This document shows positions 35,601-46,100 of a stretch of 64,000 nt of DNA, one piece after another. The translations under genes were made by a program, and so were the position numbers. Position 1 is the stretch's first letter; each line of letters opens with the position of its first letter. This DNA comes from Bifidobacterium asteroides (lineage in GTDB: Bacteria > Actinomycetota > Actinomycetes > Actinomycetales > Bifidobacteriaceae), in assembly GCF_009683175.1 (NCBI RefSeq), contig NZ_WKKW01000002.1, positions 1-64,000 on the forward strand, written 5' to 3'. Under the pieces are notes generated by a model that had not been told where the DNA came from, made no database searches, and saw only the letters and a program-made list of their open reading frames with translations.

Positions 35601-36677
35601 GGCGGTCACGGCCGACCTGCCGGGAGCCTGGTCCGCACTCCCCTGATCCTCCTGCCGATTCTGCGGGTGGAAGATGGCCGCCAGAAGCAGGGCCTGGGTG
35701 GTGGAAGTATCCTGGTATTCATCCAGAAAAACGTGGCTGTAGCGGCGCCTCAGCTGGGCGCTGATGGAGGGGAAACGCTCGACCAGCTGGAAGGCGGCCA
35801 GGGTGAAGTCGCCGAACTCGGCCATGTTGGCCTGACGCTTGGCCCGCTGGTAGTCCTGGACCAGGGTTAGCAGCTTCTCACGCGTCAGAACCGCCCGTCG
35901 CATGGTATCCACCCGGTAGAGGCGAATGCTCCGCCGCTTGTCTCGGAAGTCCTTGATTTTGCCCTGGTAGTGCTCGTCGGTCTCCTTCTTGCTTCGCTTG
36001 GGCGGCGAGGTGCTGACTGTGGGCTCGGCGGCCGGCACGGGCTGGTCGCCGATGAGCTGGTCCGCACGATCCACAAAGGCGCGGTCCCAGGCGCGGATCC
36101 GCTCCACGGCCTGGTCGAAATCTGGGCAGTCGCTGCTGATCATGGAGGTGGTCACCGCCCCGGTCAGCCCCAGGACCCGGTTGACGGTGGTCGAGAAGGT
36201 CGCGGAGCCCAGGTCGTCGGATTCGCCATCCTGCGCCGTGGCACCGGCGGGAAAGATCAGATCCAGATGGTCGGCGACCACCTGGGAGGCCAGCTGGTAG
36301 GCCCCCGCCGAGCTCAGGGGACGGGTATCCTGGTCCATGCCCACCAGCAGGCCGTACTGGCGCACGATGGACTGGAAGAAGGCATCATAGGTGGACACGG
36401 TCGGCTTGAGGAAGTTGCGCTCAGGGTCCACGCCCGAGGCTCCTCTGCCCTGGTCGCGTCGGATGACCGCCGCCCCCACCCTGGACTGGAGCTCGGAGGC
36501 GGCCTTACGGGTGAAGGTCAACCCCAGAATCTGCTCGGAGGGCACTCCCCGACGGATCAGCGCGATGATCCGGCTGGTCATGGTCATGGTCTTGCCCGAG
36601 CCGGCCCCGGCCACCACCAGAAGATCCTCGTTGACATCCGCATAGACGATGGCGGATTGTTCGGCAGTCTGCTTCAT
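32637..36677 (-). CDS. AdnB-like UvrD helicase with RecB-type nuclease domain
   Basis: The 1346-residue protein combines a superfamily-1A helicase and a C-terminal RecB-family nuclease. Motor motifs are intact: Q-motif EQSAIVYAD, Walker A AGAGSGKT (residues 23-30), Walker B FLDEYQDT, and VMTVHQAKGLEWDAVAVVG. The nuclease signature is DAVF...YTIVDWKTG with downstream QLDFYR. This arrangement, paired with a second such gene, matches the actinobacterial AdnAB end-resection complex, in which AdnB is the main motor. It is longer than mycobacterial AdnB. The start is the ATG overlapping the upstream stop (ATGA) with GGAGGATCAGGA before it; 16 earlier in-frame codons overlap the previous gene. Confidence 0.9.
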   Translation of the reverse strand: MKQTAEQSAIVYADVNEDLLVVAGAGSGKTMTMTSRIIALIRRGVPSEQILGLTFTRKAASELQSRVGAAVIRRDQGRGASGVDPERNFLKPTVSTYDAFFQSIVRQYGLLVGMDQDTRPLSSAGAYQLASQVVADHLDLIFPAGATAQDGESDDLGSATFSTTVNRVLGLTGAVTTSMISSDCPDFDQAVERIRAWDRAFVDRADQLIGDQPVPAAEPTVSTSPPKRSKKETDEHYQGKIKDFRDKRRSIRLYRVDTMRRAVLTREKLLTLVQDYQRAKRQANMAEFGDFTLAAFQLVERFPSISAQLRRRYSHVFLDEYQDTSTTQALLLAAIFHPQNRQEDQGSADQAPGRSAVTAVGDPFQSIYAWRGASPGAFRTFQAQFGMLADRPDSGSGPLSGVTAFGRSQDQDPLTLSRTFRNSSWVLKAANQLTVPLRHRGQESRSEAELREVDVARLRPREDADPGTVGLLGYSTGGQEIDGVVRFALRARELYGNQGDAPHVAVLFRSKAALPRYRQAMEAAGLSCQVVGYSSLFDRPEVMDLRALLSLICDHTDSDSLMRLLASARFGMDAADLSALASLAAKVNEDSQYRALVRAGLVESDLNPRRRREDLHRYRDQVPNDVFLVDLLLRDDLPDLLKSSGLSARGRVLAAEAARVICQVQAESSAPLRQVVIAAIRALDLDVDLVLARSLANPERSLEPSQAKAGIQALLDQVDVYLSELPQGLGPSLRGFVSWLSSLDQSPEMPTDGDDRQADVALMTVHQAKGLEWDAVAVVGLKRGAFPSSQGDRLTVKPALDQPVVQSPDGPLYQYNCTARTWLVDPQAVPVPVRADAMILPRFPHDAPLGADPEDLLGRLDLTSLEEEAMGLSRESGMDDQARPVRADAIAPSQREQYGRRLLDDERRLIYVAATRARHDLLLTFSQDSQAEAAALNTPAPDPDKASNFWTELVELFQEEPDAVKLEQAEDAQEGQPTPPLGLFVGEHAQSYRQAIVDRALEEVDQIAARDGQRDQALWPPVLNARTRGALNRSAAWVRAGKPGNPAMPEEGDDGLYANAVRVLQVSTGRLGVADDQLLTDLDLLRRTGRRILGHGASSVTAIQAGSAGGDPKMERDYWQGLVRPIPQVASPQAEAGTRFHDWARRFILPEISAPQGLVDLPDQAETANLLDGPLGPGAMAERARMLTGLDQERETLDPKADPVQARLLTWERRLAESDWAQRTPVWVERPIVAVLAGSIVKGKLDAVFAGGLDPDRPDLRYTIVDWKTGARPHGEESTNRRLVQLDFYRLLLSRLEGIGLSTIDACLYYVSEDRPQDRLIRARARTEEEILATLAEGIPEQSDED

Positions 36678-39600
36678 TCCTGATCCTCCAGTAGACTGGG
36701 CGCCACCAGTTGCCATGCCTGACATTCCTGGCCATTGCCGGCCCGATGGCAGCGGGCCGGGTCGAAGACCGCGTCATCCCGGCCCGCCGTCAGCTTGACC
36801 CCGGCAGCGAAGAAGACCCTGGCTATCATGGTCAGCCCCCATACAGCCTGGGAGGAGACCCGGGCGGCCCGGACCATGGCCCACAGGTCCGCATCCACCC
36901 CGGGCGGAACCTGTTCGGACAGGTCCGCAGGCTCGGCCTTGGACTTGAGCGGAGAGGGCATGCCGGTTCTGGGCTGAGCGATGGTGACCAGCCTGTCGCG
37001 CTCGAACAGTGGAGGCTGGTAGGCCATCTCCTCCCGGCGCAGCCCTGTTTGCGCATCCTTGGGCGGCGTCTGCAGCTGCAGGAGCAGGGACTGGCTCAGC
37101 TTCATCCCCTCGGTCCTTTCCAGATCGGGGGCCTGGGGCAGGCTCCAGGCCGCCCCCACCTCCGGGCTGCTGCCAGGAGTGGGTGGGAAGGCCAGTCCCA
37201 GCTGATAGCAGACCAGCTGCAGGTCGTTGAAGAGCTGCCCCTGGGTATAGGGGACTCTGCCGGTCTTGTAGTCCACCAGCCGCAGACGGATGCCCTCGGG
37301 CAGGGACCTAACCTCCAGACGGTCAATGCGGCCGGTCAGCCTGACTGTGGTCCTGGCACCCAGGGCTGAAGGGAAGCCGTCGACCAGGCCGGACATCAGG
37401 GCGAAGAGCCCATCGGCATCCAGAGGCCTATCGGGGAAAGTGGCCTTCCAAAGTGGAACCAGGTCCTCCACGGACAGGCTGACGTCGAAGGAGCGCTCGC
37501 TCTGCACCCCCAGCAGATCGCCGACCGGGACCGGATTCCTGCCCTCCAGGCCGTATTCGGAATCCGGGGAGCGCACGAAATAAGAGGCCAGGTTGTCCAG
37601 GATGGACTCCACCCGGCTGCTGCGGCCGCGCTGGTCATAGAGCTCGTCGGGGTCCCGCAGGCGCTGTTCCTGGGGAGCCAGATCCTGGTAGATGTCCAGG
37701 AGTGCATCCCGCACCTGCTGCTGGCGGGTGTCCGGGTCGCCATGGCCGGGACGGTCCAAGCCCTGGGCCGTACCCTCGCTGGCCACCTTGTGAATCAGGG
37801 AGCCGAACTCCGTGGGCACCCTGGATGGGGAGGGGCCGGAGAACTGATCGCCCAGGGCCCACTCCAGGGGGCAGTTCCAGATGGCATCGACCGCCGAGGG
37901 TGAGAGGAGAACCACCTGGCGGTCGGACCCGTGTTCGTGGCGGTGCTCATGACGCTGGTCACGGTCATGGCTTGGACCCGCCTGGGTGTTTTGATTGGAG
38001 GAAGCAGGTGCGGAACGGGAGGCACGGTCCTTTTCAACAACCGATGCGACACCTGCGGCGGCGGCCACAGCCCTTGACCCGGCAGCCTGCTCAACCGGGG
38101 CCCCTTCATCCGAAACCTGCTCATCTGAAGCATGCCGGTCCGGGGCCGACCCGACCGTGGACTGTCCGTCTGGGGCATGCTGATCCAATGTCGACTGGTC
38201 GTAGAGGAAGGGCCAATGCCGTGGATCGGCCGAATCCTGACCCTGGTCGACCAGCAGCCGCAGGGTTTGTACGGCATCGTCCACCCGGTCACGGTCAATC
38301 CGGTCCTCCGGAAGCAACGCCTGGACAGCCAGGATGGATCGGGCGGCCGCAGTCAGGCCCCTGGGAGACACCTCCAGCCCCCCATAGCGCTCACTGCCGC
38401 CTGAGCCAGCACCGACCATGCTGAACTCGGCCTGACTCATATCCGCAGTGCGTGGATAGCGTTCGGGCAGGTAACCGTAGAGGAAGTCCGATGGAACCAG
38501 GTCATCGTTCCAGACCGCGCTGATGCGCACCTGGGTCCGGGCCCGGGTCAGCGCCTCCAGAAAGCCCTTCTTCTCGGCGTAGAGGATGGAGCGCAGGGCC
38601 GGATCGTGGCTGAGCGTGTCCGCCAGGGGGTCGCCGATGCGATTGTGCAGGACCAGGTCGGCCAGCTCCTCGGCTCCGAACATGGTGTCGCGGGGAATCA
38701 GGTTGGGCCAGACCCCGTCCTGGACGGCGGGCAGCCAGACCAGGGGCCAGTCGGCGGCCAGGGCAGCAGCGCCGGCGGGTGTGGTCAGCGTGACGGCGTG
38801 CTCAATGGGCCCGATCCGCGCCAGGGAGTCGGCCTCGATCTGCATGGTGCGCACCTGGTCCATGAAGGCCTCGACCGTGGGAAAACGACGGGAGTCAGCC
38901 GCGTACTGGAAGAGCCGCATGAGCGCGTCCAGGCGGTCGTTGGCCTCCTCCCCCTCCTGGGTGGCCATCAGGGCCCTCCGCTGCCAGTCATCGGCCAGGT
39001 CCAGACTCCGCCAGGCCTCCCAGAGCACGTATTGGGGCTGACGGTCCTCCAGGGCGCTGATGCGGGTGGCCGTCAGACGCAGAACCTGCAGGGCCTTGTC
39101 CAGAACCTGTACGTCGGGATCCTCCCGGCGACCTCCGGCGATGGCGGTCATGGCCTCCAGGATGATTCCCGAGGATCGGTCATCCGGGTCCAGAACCAGC
39201 AGGGTCTCCAGGGCCTGAACGGAAAGAATGGCTGGCCGTTGGTCATCCCGGTCGCCCAGATCCACCGGCTGGTCGGGGGCCGGGGCAGTGGAGAAGGGAC
39301 CGGACGCTGCCCCTGGCTCGACGGAATCATGCCTGGCCAACAGGGAATCGTCGACACTGATGCCGGATGAACGGTCCCGCTGAGCCCGCCGCTCGGCCAG
39401 ATCCTCCACCCAGGTCCGCCAGGCCTGTCCAAGGAGCGGCAGATCGTCCAAGGTGCCCGACGAGTCCGCCTCGCTTCCCTGCCGGCCGGACAGGGGGGCC
39501 AATGCGGCCATGGTCTCCATGATGGACTCCAGGCGCTCCATCCTGACGGGACGCTCTGCACGAGCGGCGGTGGCGGGGACCCGGAAGAGGGGGCCGGCCA

Positions 39601-41281
39601 TCAGGGTGCGCAGGCGCGAACGGATCCAGGCGGCCACCTGGGCAGGATCGTCCGGGTCGCTTCCGGCAGTTCCAGGGTCCAGTACCGACTGGGCCAGCTC
39701 GACCAGGGCAAAGAGACCCTGGATGGCTGGCTCCTGGCTGAGCGGACGGGTCACTGAGGAAAAGCGCACCGGCACGCCCTGCACACGCAGTTTGCGGCCC
39801 AGCGTGCGCAGGGTCATGTTGTCGTGGGCGATGACGGCCATGTCGTTCCAGTCACGTTTCTGGGCCAGGAACTCATGCTTGATCTGCCAGACCAGGTCGT
39901 CATCCTCCTGGTCGGGGGTACGGAAGAGCCTGGTCTGCACGCTGCCGTCGCGGATAAGACTGTCGCCGTCGGTCAGAGGCGCCACCGGTCCGGCGCCGGG
40001 CCAGGCGGGCAGCTTGCCGGGTCTGGCAGGCAGGGGGGTATCGTCCTCCTCAACCCCGGCGATGCCCAGGCTGACCCTGGCAGCCACCAGGTCGGCGTAG
40101 GAACCCGGAGCCGCCGAATCTGAACCCTGGCGGCCTTCGGTATGTTCTTCGACTGCTTTCGGAACCACCATCCTCCGGGGTTTCAGGGTCAGGGTGGCGG
40201 CGCCCAGGCAGGCGAAGTCCTGGGCCAGAAGGGGGGCGGCGTCACCTGGCACAGGCTTGGCCAGGGTCGTCAGACGAGTGGCCAGAAATTCCGGATAGGA
40301 GCCACGGAAGGACTGGACCGACTGGTCGGGATTGCCCACCAGAAGAAGTCGGCAACCGGCCCGGTTCAACCCCTGCAGCAGGCCCATCCCGGCCAGGGTG
40401 ACGTCCTGCCAATCGTCCACGACCAACAGGTCGGGCAGGTCGTCATCAGCCAGTCCATCCAGGCTGCGGGAGGCTTCGACCATGAGCTTGGAGGGGTCCA
40501 GACGGAATTCATCCGGGTAGCTCTCGGTGATGCTCTGGCGGTATTCGTCCTCCAAGGCGAAGGCCAGCCGCCACTGCAGGCCTAGCCGATCGCGGCGGTC
40601 GGGGTCCATGGGCTGTATGGCCAGGGTGTCCAGAAGCTGGTCCCGGTCCCCCCTGTCCAGGCCCAATTCCGTCATGCGGGCGAACATGTCCCGTAGCTGG
40701 GCGATGAACCTGTCGGCGACCCCTACGACCCGTCCCTGTCCGTCGCCGACCAGGACGGAGGACCAGCCCGCCCCGTTGCGAAAGTAGCGTTCCAGGAGTC
40801 GGCAGACCGCGCAGTCGTCCCCGGCCTGGACGTGCTCCAGGTGGACGGTCATGACCTGCCTGAGCAGGGCATCCTCCTCGGCGCCGTTGAGCAGCCTGGG
40901 CAGAAGCGGATCGCGGCCTCCCTGGGCCAACCGGGACCGTGTCAGCAGACGGAAGGCCAGGGCCTGCAGGGTGCCCACAGGCCGGGTACGGTCGGACCTG
41001 CCCCGCTCAAGAATGACCTGGCGGCTGACCTGGTCGGCTGCGGTCCTACCTGATACGGCCATGCTGGCACCGTCGCCGAACCGTTCCGTGCCGGCCAGCA
41101 GGGCCCGGGTAGCCAGCCTGGTCTTGCCGCTGCGGGGAGGACCAGCCACCACCAGGGCACGGGTGGGCCGACCCTCCCCGTTCCGGAGCCGATCGCCGAT
41201 AAGGGCGCGGACCGGTTCCATGGCCTCTTGCGGATCCACCGGTGGCTGCTTGCTCATAGCTACAAGAATAGGGTCCGGCAT
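36674..41281 (-). CDS. AdnA-like helicase-nuclease, large form
   Basis: The 1535-residue protein is predicted to be the AdnA partner in double-strand-break resection. Walker A is GPPRSGKT (47-54). The helicase DExQD box reads VDDWQD (Asp289-Asp290), so the usual catalytic glutamate is an aspartate, consistent with a weak or vestigial motor. A low-complexity acidic/His-rich segment of roughly 90 residues (from QSTLDQHAPDG to HEHRHEHGSDRQ) precedes the RecB-type nuclease, which has CPLEWALGDQF, EFGSLIHKVA, GRIDRLEV and LVDYKTGR. A C-terminal pair ARCHRAGNGQEC is present, but a full 4Fe-4S cysteine set is not evident. The ribosome-binding site is weak. An ATG eight codons downstream is an alternative start. 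Confidence 0.88.
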   Translation of the reverse strand: MPDPILVAMSKQPPVDPQEAMEPVRALIGDRLRNGEGRPTRALVVAGPPRSGKTRLATRALLAGTERFGDGASMAVSGRTAADQVSRQVILERGRSDRTRPVGTLQALAFRLLTRSRLAQGGRDPLLPRLLNGAEEDALLRQVMTVHLEHVQAGDDCAVCRLLERYFRNGAGWSSVLVGDGQGRVVGVADRFIAQLRDMFARMTELGLDRGDRDQLLDTLAIQPMDPDRRDRLGLQWRLAFALEDEYRQSITESYPDEFRLDPSKLMVEASRSLDGLADDDLPDLLVVDDWQDVTLAGMGLLQGLNRAGCRLLLVGNPDQSVQSFRGSYPEFLATRLTTLAKPVPGDAAPLLAQDFACLGAATLTLKPRRMVVPKAVEEHTEGRQGSDSAAPGSYADLVAARVSLGIAGVEEDDTPLPARPGKLPAWPGAGPVAPLTDGDSLIRDGSVQTRLFRTPDQEDDDLVWQIKHEFLAQKRDWNDMAVIAHDNMTLRTLGRKLRVQGVPVRFSSVTRPLSQEPAIQGLFALVELAQSVLDPGTAGSDPDDPAQVAAWIRSRLRTLMAGPLFRVPATAARAERPVRMERLESIMETMAALAPLSGRQGSEADSSGTLDDLPLLGQAWRTWVEDLAERRAQRDRSSGISVDDSLLARHDSVEPGAASGPFSTAPAPDQPVDLGDRDDQRPAILSVQALETLLVLDPDDRSSGIILEAMTAIAGGRREDPDVQVLDKALQVLRLTATRISALEDRQPQYVLWEAWRSLDLADDWQRRALMATQEGEEANDRLDALMRLFQYAADSRRFPTVEAFMDQVRTMQIEADSLARIGPIEHAVTLTTPAGAAALAADWPLVWLPAVQDGVWPNLIPRDTMFGAEELADLVLHNRIGDPLADTLSHDPALRSILYAEKKGFLEALTRARTQVRISAVWNDDLVPSDFLYGYLPERYPRTADMSQAEFSMVGAGSGGSERYGGLEVSPRGLTAAARSILAVQALLPEDRIDRDRVDDAVQTLRLLVDQGQDSADPRHWPFLYDQSTLDQHAPDGQSTVGSAPDRHASDEQVSDEGAPVEQAAGSRAVAAAAGVASVVEKDRASRSAPASSNQNTQAGPSHDRDQRHEHRHEHGSDRQVVLLSPSAVDAIWNCPLEWALGDQFSGPSPSRVPTEFGSLIHKVASEGTAQGLDRPGHGDPDTRQQQVRDALLDIYQDLAPQEQRLRDPDELYDQRGRSSRVESILDNLASYFVRSPDSEYGLEGRNPVPVGDLLGVQSERSFDVSLSVEDLVPLWKATFPDRPLDADGLFALMSGLVDGFPSALGARTTVRLTGRIDRLEVRSLPEGIRLRLVDYKTGRVPYTQGQLFNDLQLVCYQLGLAFPPTPGSSPEVGAAWSLPQAPDLERTEGMKLSQSLLLQLQTPPKDAQTGLRREEMAYQPPLFERDRLVTIAQPRTGMPSPLKSKAEPADLSEQVPPGVDADLWAMVRAARVSSQAVWGLTMIARVFFAAGVKLTAGRDDAVFDPARCHRAGNGQECQAWQLVAPSLLEDQE

Positions 41282-41412
41282 GGTCCATCCGCAGGCCTCG
41301 GAAGCCGCTGGTCCGGGACCGTCCTTGGGCGGTTGAAAGGATGACCGATCGGGAGCGGCGTGCTGTTATCGTGGATAGCAGTTGTCAGGCAGTCCTTGGG
41401 AGGTGATGTCCC

Positions 41413-42999
41413 TTGCAGCAGAATGGTTCCCAGGCCCGGCACCCGGGTGCGGTCCCATCCATGGACCAGGCGCCAACGCTGCCCGGGCTGCGGCTTATGC
41501 GCCCCTTGGATCTGGGAGGCACCGCCGCCGTCTACCTGTACGAGCAGGAAGGGCTCAACCGACCCGTAGCGGTCAAGGTGGCCCTCCAAGGCAGCATGGA
41601 CCAGCAGACCCATCAGATCTTTCTGCGGGAGGCCAAGACCCTGGCCAAGCTCTCCACCCACCCCTGCATCCTGAGCATCTACCAGGCGCTGGTCAGCGAT
41701 GACGGACGGGATTGCCTGGTGCTCGAATACGCTCCGGGCGGCAGCTGCAAGACCATCATGCTTCACGGGGGCATGGACCAGGAAGGCGTGCTGGACCTGG
41801 GTGTGCGCATGGCCTCGGCACTCTGCTGCGCCCATGAGCGCGGAATCCTGCACCGGGACGTCAAACCCAGCAACTTTCTGATCACAGACCAGGGTCTGCC
41901 CGTCCTGGCCGACTTCGGCATCTCCTCGGGCATCTATGGAAGCGAACGGGCCGGCGGACTTTCCATACCCTGGGCGGCCCCGGAGGTCCTGGCGAACCGC
42001 TCGGGAGGGTCGGAGGCAAGCGACATCTACTCCCTGGGAGCCTCGCTCTTCGGCATGCTGGCCGGCCGCTCCCCCTACGAATACGCTTACCGGGCCCGGG
42101 ATGAGGATGACCTGACCCGGCTGATCCTGACAGCGGAAACCCCGGTTCTGCACATGGGCGAGGCCTCCCCCACGCTGGCCGCCGTCCTGGAGAAGGCCAT
42201 GGCCCATGACCGAGACGACCGCTATTACTCGGCGCTGGAGTTCGGGCGGGCCCTCCAGGAGGTCCAACAAGAACTCTACGGCCATGCAACGCCCTTCATC
42301 GGCGAGGGAATCGGCCCCTACCCCACGGAGGATGTACGTTCACACTCCCGGACAGGAGACATTGCTGGCCGACCCATTGCAGGCCGAGGGGGAAAGCGAC
42401 CAGAGAATAAGGAATCCGGCCACCCCTGGGCTGGTGCACGGGCCAGCTCCCAACCACGTCTGCGCCCAGACAGGGATGCGTTCGCCGACTATGAAGGCAG
42501 CCAGGCCAAGCGGTTTTTGGGCGGCCGCTGCCGTGTGGTCCTTTTGGGACTGATCCTCGCTGTCATCCTGGCCCTGGTACTGGTCTGGGCCCTGGTTGTC
42601 GGCCTGCCAAACAGATCCGAGCGTGGTTCACGGCCGACTACTACAGGTTCCTCCCAGGCCCAATCCCGACAGGCTCAGTCCCCGGACCCGACGGATTCGA
42701 GTGACCCCCAGGATCTGCAGGAGGGGCCGGTTCCCTCGCCCACCCAGGGTCAAGGCCACTACCAGGGCACCACGGCTGTTTTCACCTGGGCCAATCCCGA
42801 TCCCAAACCAGGAGACACCTATGTTTGGCATCCCCTGGACCAGGGCGGCGCCGGAGACCGTGGCCGCAGCGTGCAGACCCGACAGCCGACCGCCCGCATC
42901 GACAGTCCGCAGGGGGGCCAGACCTGCATCAGTGTCACCCTGGTGCGGGCCGACAGGAGCATGTCCCAGGAACCCACCATCATCTGCGCCGTTCAATGA
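41413..42999 (+). CDS. pkb2: Transmembrane Ser/Thr protein kinase (PFNA-locus kinase)
   Basis: The 528-residue protein has an N-terminal kinase domain: glycine loop LGGTAAVY, Lys55 (VAVKV), Glu73 (REAK), HRDVKPSN with Asp149, DFG at 167-169, then APEVL and DIYSLG. A Pro/Ser/Arg-rich juxtamembrane region leads to one TM helix (about 374-398, LLGLILAVILALVLVWALVV), and the outside domain is about 130 residues. The start is TTG, strongly supported by GGAGGTGAT with correct spacing. It is the first gene of the kinase-FN3-MoxR-DUF58-transglutaminase operon described in bifidobacteria as PFNA. Likely substrates are the operon's own products. It is divergent from adnA. Confidence 0.9.
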   Translation: MQQNGSQARHPGAVPSMDQAPTLPGLRLMRPLDLGGTAAVYLYEQEGLNRPVAVKVALQGSMDQQTHQIFLREAKTLAKLSTHPCILSIYQALVSDDGRDCLVLEYAPGGSCKTIMLHGGMDQEGVLDLGVRMASALCCAHERGILHRDVKPSNFLITDQGLPVLADFGISSGIYGSERAGGLSIPWAAPEVLANRSGGSEASDIYSLGASLFGMLAGRSPYEYAYRARDEDDLTRLILTAETPVLHMGEASPTLAAVLEKAMAHDRDDRYYSALEFGRALQEVQQELYGHATPFIGEGIGPYPTEDVRSHSRTGDIAGRPIAGRGGKRPENKESGHPWAGARASSQPRLRPDRDAFADYEGSQAKRFLGGRCRVVLLGLILAVILALVLVWALVVGLPNRSERGSRPTTTGSSQAQSRQAQSPDPTDSSDPQDLQEGPVPSPTQGQGHYQGTTAVFTWANPDPKPGDTYVWHPLDQGGAGDRGRSVQTRQPTARIDSPQGGQTCISVTLVRADRSMSQEPTIICAVQ

Positions 43000-43198
43000 G
43001 CCCGGTGGATGGATTTTCACATTCGACCACCCCGACTTTCACAGACCGCCAAGACCCGGCAAACCAGCTAAAATCAGTCCTCAGAGAGGGCATCGACGGC
43101 GGTCCGGGACTAATTAAAAACAAAGGCAAAAGGTAAAGGAAGGTATAGGTCAGACATCTTGGCCTGTGCGGCAGAACAGGAAAGGAACCCAGGGGATT

Positions 43199-46100
43199 AT
43201 GGACTTGCAGGGACGCTTCCTGCGCATGCGCCGGGCCAGGCTGCGTCTGCGGCATGCTCTTGCCGTCCGCGCCAAGAACCCTGCCACCATCCTGGCCGTC
43301 ACGCTGACGGCTCTGGTCCTGCTCATATTAGGCGCCTTGTTCATGCATGGAGTGGACCGCCGTGCCGTTCAGGTGGATGACGGCAGCATCTGGATCACCT
43401 CCGAGAACGAGCGCAAGGTCGCCCGGTTCAAGCCCGACATCGGCGAGGCGGACGTGGCCCTGTCGACAGGCACGGACCACTTCGACCTGGCCCAGAGCGG
43501 ATACGCGGTCATCCTGGGCCGTGAAGGAGGCATGGCTCCCATAGCGGCCTCCACCGCCACACTGGGAGACACCACCCGATCGGATGCCAGGGTCCAGCGG
43601 ATGGTCAACGGGCCCACTCTGGTCCTCTTCCAGGCGCGGACCGGCAAGGTCTGGGTGGGTCAGGCCACTTCTCCGGGAGATATGGACCCGCAACGCCGCG
43701 ACCCTGTGCTGACCCTGGGCTCCGGGGCCGCCGTCACCGTGGATGCCTCCGGAACCGTCTACGCCTACCGGCCCTCGGACGGGGTCGTGCTGAAAATCGA
43801 CGGACCGGACTCCCGGGCCCACCGTGAGCTGGACTCCCTGACGGATCACGTCCCCGTTCGGGCCACTGCATTCAGCGTCATCGGTGGAAGACCCGTCCTC
43901 CTGGCTGGCAATCGGCTTTACTGGCCCCAGGGATCCGTCCGGATACCGCACCGGGGAGACCTGCAGCTCCAGTCCACTCCTGTGGACATGGACCGTCAGG
44001 GACCCTGGGTGGGTCTGACCGATCAGGAAAGCGTCCACCTGGTTGATCTGGACCATCCGCGCAATCAGGTCGAGACCGTACGCACCGGCGGCAGCGGCCA
44101 ACCCGCCCAGCCGGTCTCCTCCGGCGGATGCCTTTGGACGGCCTGGGCCTCCTCGGGAAGCAATTTCCTACGCCTGTGCGCAACAGGAACGGCCGGGCCC
44201 AAGGTCCGGTCACCCCAGCCCCGCCCCACCACCCTGGAAGCCATCAGCCCCACCTCGGACCTGGTCTTCCGGGCCAACCACCGGAGGGTCATCCTCAACG
44301 ACGTGCTGACTGGCGATGTTTGGAACCCGCAATCCTCCACCAAGGTGATCCGGCCGCAGTGGCAAACCATGGAGGTCAAGCACACAGACAAAACCGATCA
44401 GCGCCAGGACTCGGCCGACAACCGCCAGCGGTTCGCTGCCACCTGTCGCTCAGGATCCCAACCCATCCAGGCCGAGGACGACAGTCTGGGCATTCGGGCC
44501 GGTTCCAGAGCCCTGCTGGACCTCCTTCGCAACGATCGTCAGACCGACTGTTCGGTTCTGCGAATCGAGGATGCGCGCAGCTCGCAGGGCAATCTGCGCC
44601 TGACCCCGGTCATGAACGGCCGTTACCTACAGGTGGATGCCAGCGACGCACCTGTCGGCCGGGCCCGAATCAACTACTCCATCACCGACGGTCGCGGCCA
44701 GGTCTCCTCGGCTGGCATCGACCTGAACATCGCCCCGGCCAAGATGGACCGAAGTGACCAAGCACCGGTCCAGAACGATACCCCTCCCGAGTATGAGGTG
44801 GAGCAGGGCGCCACGACAACCGTCAACGCTCTGGCCGGCTTCGAGGATCCTGACGGAGACCCGCTGACACTGGTCGGTGCCGAATCCGTCAACTCCGATC
44901 GAATATCCCTTTCCACCAGAGCTGATGGGCAGCTGACCATGAGTGCTGGGTCGGCCACATCCGGTCGGTTGGCTGTCAAAGTCACCGTTTCGGACGGACT
45001 CATGAGCGGCCAGGGACTCATCTACTTCACCGTCAGACCCGTCAACACCCTGGCCCCACTGGTTGATCCGGTCATCCGCCAGGCCACTCCCGGCCGAGAG
45101 GTGACCGTGGACCTGAGCAGGAGCGCACATGCCAATGCCGCTCAGCCCCTCCGCCTGGTCCGGGTCGACAAGACTGATGGAATCCAGGTGGAGGTCAACG
45201 CCGAGAGCCTTTCCTTCACCGCCACCGTCGCCAACCCGGGCACCTATTATGTGCCCTACCGGGTGGCCCAGGGCGACCAGGAGACCCAGGGGCTGGTCAG
45301 GCTGGAGGTGGAACACGACCAGGGCGGATCCGCGCCGCCGGTACCCGTCAACGACGTGGCCCTGCTGGGGGCCGACCAGACCGCCATCGTCGATCCGCTC
45401 GACAACGATCTGGATCCCATGGGCGGAGTGCTGGCGCTGACCGATGTGCGCGTGGACCCGGACTCCGGCATCAAGGTCGGCATCGTGGACCACCGTCGAG
45501 TCTATCTGTCAGCCAGAAAAATTCCCACACGCCCGCTGAGCATCGCCTACACGGTCGCCAACGCCGAAGGCAGCGCTCAGGGGACCATCGTCCTACAGCC
45601 CCCCTCCTTGAGCAGGGCGGCCTCGGCGCCCAAGGCCCCGAATCTGACGGTTGGGGTCCGATCATCGGGCCTGGTCACGGTTCCGGTCATGGACAGGGTC
45701 ACCCACGCTGACGGGACCAGCGTCAACCTGGACCAGCAGCTGACCACGGACCAGCGGACCTTTGCGGGTCTGACCTTCGTATCCGGGGATACGGTCAGGT
45801 ATCAGGCCAGCGAGCGCACCGGGGACTTCCCGGTCACCTATACGGTCAGGGATGATCTGGGCAACGCAGCCTCTGGCACCATCACCTTCCGGGTGCATGC
45901 CTCCGACCCTGCCAGCAAGCCCGCACCCACTCCCAAGGACCTGCGGGCCCAGGTAGCTGCCGGGACCAAGGTACGCATCCCCGTCCCGCTGACCGGCATC
46001 GATCCGGATGGAGACTGTGACACCCTGTCCGGCTTGGGCAACCAGGCGCCCAGGCTGGGAAGGATTGTCAAAGCCGGGGCCGACTACCTGATCTATGAGG

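Noticed and set aside
41260-42285. Minus-strand open frame covering the kinase N-terminal half
   Set aside because: The plus-strand kinase has all catalytic motifs and a strong SD before TTG. The opposite frame has none.
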